Assembly: GCF_002607735.1 (NCBI RefSeq)
Contig: NZ_NBVR01000036.1
Coordinates: 1 to 64,000 of the forward strand
Origin: Proteus alimentorum
GTDB taxonomy: Bacteria; Pseudomonadota; Gammaproteobacteria; Enterobacterales; Enterobacteriaceae
Reading direction: 5' to 3'
Length of the DNA stretch: 64,000 nt
Shown here piece after piece: positions 62,622-64,000 of the stretch (the first letter of the stretch is position 1; every line of letters begins with the position of its first letter). The translations under genes were made by a program, and so were the position numbers. The notes beneath the pieces were generated by a model. The model was not told the DNA's origin and ran no database searches. It saw nothing but the letters and a program-made list of their open reading frames with translations.

Positions 62622-62654
62622 CAAAAACAAAAAAGACCCGCTATTGCGAGTCTT
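62622..62654 (-). terminator. tRNA operon terminator
   Basis: AGACTCGC, loop AATA, GCGGGTCT (one U.G) then TTTTTTGTTTTT on the minus strand. It is 38 bp after the last tRNA. Confidence 0.85.
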
Positions 62655-62690
62655 ATCTGTTGATTTCGTGATAAACACGTTAGTAATCAA

Positions 62691-62775
62691 TGGTGCGGGA
62701 GGCGAGACTTGAACTCGCACACCTTGCGGCGCCAGAACCTAAATCTGGTGCGTCTACCAATTTCGCCACTCCCGC
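62691..62775 (-). tRNA. tRNA-Leu (UAG), copy 1
   Basis: 85 nt with encoded CCA and a long variable arm. Anticodon loop TTTAGGT gives UAG. Like E. coli leuW. Identical to the copy at 63349-63433. Last gene of the operon. Confidence 0.97.
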
Positions 62776-62825
62776 AACAACTTGGAGAAAAAAAGACTCG
62801 CTCAGCGAGTCTCTCTTTCAAAATA

Positions 62826-62900
62826 TGGCTGGGATACCAGGATTCGAACCTGGGAATGCCAGGATCAAAACCTGGTGCCTTACCGCTTGGCGATATCCCA
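62826..62900 (-). tRNA. tRNA-Gln (UUG), copy 1
   Basis: 75 nt with CCA. Anticodon loop TTTTGAT gives UUG. Acceptor 5' strand TGGGATA pairs with TATCCCA. Confidence 0.97.
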
Positions 62901-62905
62901 AAAAA

Positions 62906-62982
62906 TGGTGGCTATGACGGGATTCGAACCTGTGACCCCAACATTATGAGTGTTGTGCTCTAACCAGCTGAGCTACATAGCC
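62906..62982 (-). tRNA. Elongator tRNA-Met (CAU), copy 1
   Basis: 77 nt with CCA. Anticodon loop CTCATAA gives CAU; near E. coli metT/metU, with normal first base pair, so it is the elongator and not the initiator. Confidence 0.96.
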
Positions 62983-63014
62983 ATATTGAATCTAGCTACC
63001 TTTCTTTTGAAAGA

Positions 63015-63089
63015 TGGCTGGGGTACCAGGATTCGAACCTGGGAATGCCAGGATCAAAACCTGGTGCCTTACCGCTTGGCGATACCCCA
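63015..63089 (-). tRNA. tRNA-Gln (UUG), copy 2
   Basis: 75 nt with CCA. Acceptor 5' strand TGGGGTA pairs with TACCCCA, giving G-C at pair 5 rather than A-U. Confidence 0.97.
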
Positions 63090-63246
63090 TCCGCTAATTC
63101 AATTGTCAACGCGCTAATTTATCAGAAATATGGCTGGGATACCAGGATTCGAACCTGGGAATGCCAGGATCAAAACCTGGTGCCTTACCGCTTGGCGATA
63201 CCCCATCCGCTAATTCAATTGTCAACGCGCTAATTTATCAGAAATA
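63090..63246. repeat. Tandem duplication: 41-bp spacer and tRNA-Gln, period 116 bp
   Basis: Spacers 63090-63130 and 63206-63246 are identical (begin TCCGCTAATTCAATTG). With the tRNA copies they form a 116-bp tandem unit. Confidence 0.9.
63131..63205 (-). tRNA. tRNA-Gln (UUG), copy 3, hybrid acceptor stem
   Basis: 75 nt with CCA. Its 5' acceptor strand TGGGGTA is that of copy 2, but its 3' strand TATCCCA is that of copies 1 and 4, so pair 5 is a G.U wobble. It is likely to function, but the mix suggests recombination between copies. Confidence 0.95.
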
Positions 63247-63321
63247 TGGCTGGGATACCAGGATTCGAACCTGGGAATGCCAGGATCAAAACCTGGTGCC
63301 TTACCGCTTGGCGATATCCCA
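63247..63321 (-). tRNA. tRNA-Gln (UUG), copy 4
   Basis: 75 nt with CCA. Acceptor TGGGATA/TATCCCA as in copy 1. Spacer to copy 3 (41 bp) is identical to the spacer between copies 3 and 2. Confidence 0.97.
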
Positions 63322-63348
63322 ACTGATAAATTCTTGACGAGGTTAAAA

Positions 63349-63433
63349 TGGTGCGGGAGGCGAGACTTGAACTCGCACACCTTGCGGCGCCAGAACCTAA
63401 ATCTGGTGCGTCTACCAATTTCGCCACTCCCGC
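63349..63433 (-). tRNA. tRNA-Leu (UAG), copy 2
   Basis: 85 nt, identical to copy 1. Second gene of the operon in transcription order, as leuW is in E. coli. Confidence 0.97.
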
Positions 63434-63440
63434 AAAAAGA

Positions 63441-63517
63441 TGGTGGCTATGACGGGATTCGAACCTGTGACCCCAACATTATGAGTGTTGTGCTCTAACC
63501 AGCTGAGCTACATAGCC
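63441..63517 (-). tRNA. Elongator tRNA-Met (CAU), copy 2
   Basis: 77 nt with CCA, same as copy 1. First gene of the tRNA operon. Confidence 0.96.
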
Positions 63518-63556
63518 ATCTTTTTTTGCATAACCTTCGTCGGCGTTGCGGGGCGC

Positions 63557-63585
63557 ATTATGCGTATTACAGACAAATCCGTCAA
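63557..63585 (-). promoter_or_regulatory. tRNA operon promoter
   Basis: On the minus strand TTGACG (63580-63585), 17 bp, CATAAT (63557-63562), then a GC-rich discriminator GCGCCCCGC typical of stringently controlled stable-RNA promoters. Very AT-rich just upstream. Confidence 0.88.
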
Positions 63586-63927
63586 CTGCTTTTTGCATTA
63601 ATTTTCGAGAAACGTGTCCGTTTGCTCGATGGTTAATCATTTTGTCGAAAAAAGATCCAAAAAACAACCTTGTTGATGAAAAATATCTCAAAGAATAAGG
63701 CACAATAGTGTGTGAATAAAAAGAAAAAACAAAGCAGTAACAGAAATGAGGTTAAGTGAAAGAGGGCAAAGATGAAGAATAATAGACATAAAAAAAGAAA
63801 TGAGGCGAAAAATTTACGCGACATTTCTTTTTCTTTGGATATTACTGATTGAATTTTAGACTTATTTCACAGTAAAGGTCGAAAAAATATACATTCAACT
63901 CAAAAAGCATAATTTATCAACAATAAA
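63586..63927. other. 342-bp region between the tRNA operon and nagC-like gene
   Basis: No gene recognised. It holds the upstream part of the tRNA promoter and a terminator for the incoming minus-strand gene. Confidence 0.5.
63784..63833 (-). terminator. Probable terminator of the nagC-like gene
   Basis: AAAAAGAAATG pairs with CATTTCTTTTT and an inner GCG with CGC; the minus strand continues into TTTTTTTATG. It is about 95 bp after the stop. Confidence 0.65.
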
Positions 63928-64000
63928 TTACTTTTCTAAGAGCTGTTGAAGCAATTCTCCGTTAAGCATCGCGCGTTTAGTCAAGGCGAAAGCCCCTATG
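63928..64000 (-). CDS. nagC: ROK-family C-terminus, probably NagC repressor (partial)
   Basis: The last 24 codons of a gene entering from the right: it reads IGAFALTKRAMLNGELLQQL then LEK and a TAA. The IGA-x-ALxKxAMLNGxLLxxLL pattern is typical of the C-terminal helix of ROK repressors NagC and Mlc. The nag genes lie just past this tRNA cluster in E. coli too. Too short to be certain. Confidence 0.6.
   Translation of the reverse strand, partial: IGAFALTKRAMLNGELLQQLLEK

Noticed and set aside
62466-62720. 84-codon minus-strand frame
   Set aside because: It runs into the tRNA-Leu gene and over the operon terminator; low complexity, no start signal.
62690-63520. Repeats looking like a CRISPR array
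   Set aside because: The repeated units are cloverleaf tRNA genes with CCA ends and uneven spacers.
63633-63824. 63-codon minus-strand frame rich in Phe and Leu
   Set aside because: Arises from A-rich DNA that forms part of a terminator; no homology or ribosome site.

Overview
The window is a chromosomal segment from a low-GC enterobacterium. Protein sequences and gene order point to Proteus, most likely P. mirabilis or a near relative; this is inferred from similarity to remembered E. coli proteins and the AT-rich base composition, and no database was searched. Almost everything is a core gene close in length and sequence to its E. coli counterpart, laid out in three backbone blocks that are interrupted by lineage-specific insertions.

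Block 1 (1-8140): the last 30 nt of a 5S rRNA and its terminator, then yfiM, pssA, patZ and tapT (minus strand) and yfiF (plus). In the slot where E. coli has trxC lies a very AT-rich gene for a CE-clan (Ulp1/SseL/ElaD-type) cysteine protease. It is broken by one in-frame TGA. Block 2 (8159-30006): emrB-emrA-emrR, a YgaY-like MFS pump, proXWV (glycine betaine uptake), nrdHIEF (class Ib ribonucleotide reductase) and ogt. Between the MFS pump and proX sits an insertion: a ynb-like phospholipid cluster (ynbA, ynbC and ynbD homologues plus a small membrane protein, no ynbB), a TonB-dependent receptor behind a perfect 25-bp Fur palindrome, and a small membrane protein.

Block 3 (30204-64000): cspE, crcB, lipA, lipB, ybeD, dacA, rlpA, rodA (mrdB), mrdA, rlmH, rsfS; then a palindromic repeat and a long ybgA; then nadD, holA, lptE, leuS; gltIJKL with an SroC-like sRNA candidate; scsABCD (periplasmic thiol and copper-stress system); lnt, corC, ybeY, ybeZ, miaB; ubiF; fghA-frmA-frmR (formaldehyde detoxification); an eight-gene tRNA operon (Met-Leu-Gln-Gln-Gln-Met-Gln-Leu in transcription order); and the 3' end of a probable nagC. 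Cell-wall elongation (dacA, rlpA, rodA, mrdA), lipoate synthesis (lipAB) and outer-membrane/lipoprotein biogenesis (lptE, lnt) are grouped here.

The most noteworthy items are the interrupted protease gene, the ynb-like lipid cluster whose CDP-alcohol transferase has Asn at two of four signature Asp positions, a tRNA-Gln that looks like a recombinant of its two neighbours, a pair of NrdR boxes spaced exactly 31 bp beside a Fur box, and a possible SroC homologue. I saw no prophage, insertion sequence, integron or CRISPR array.
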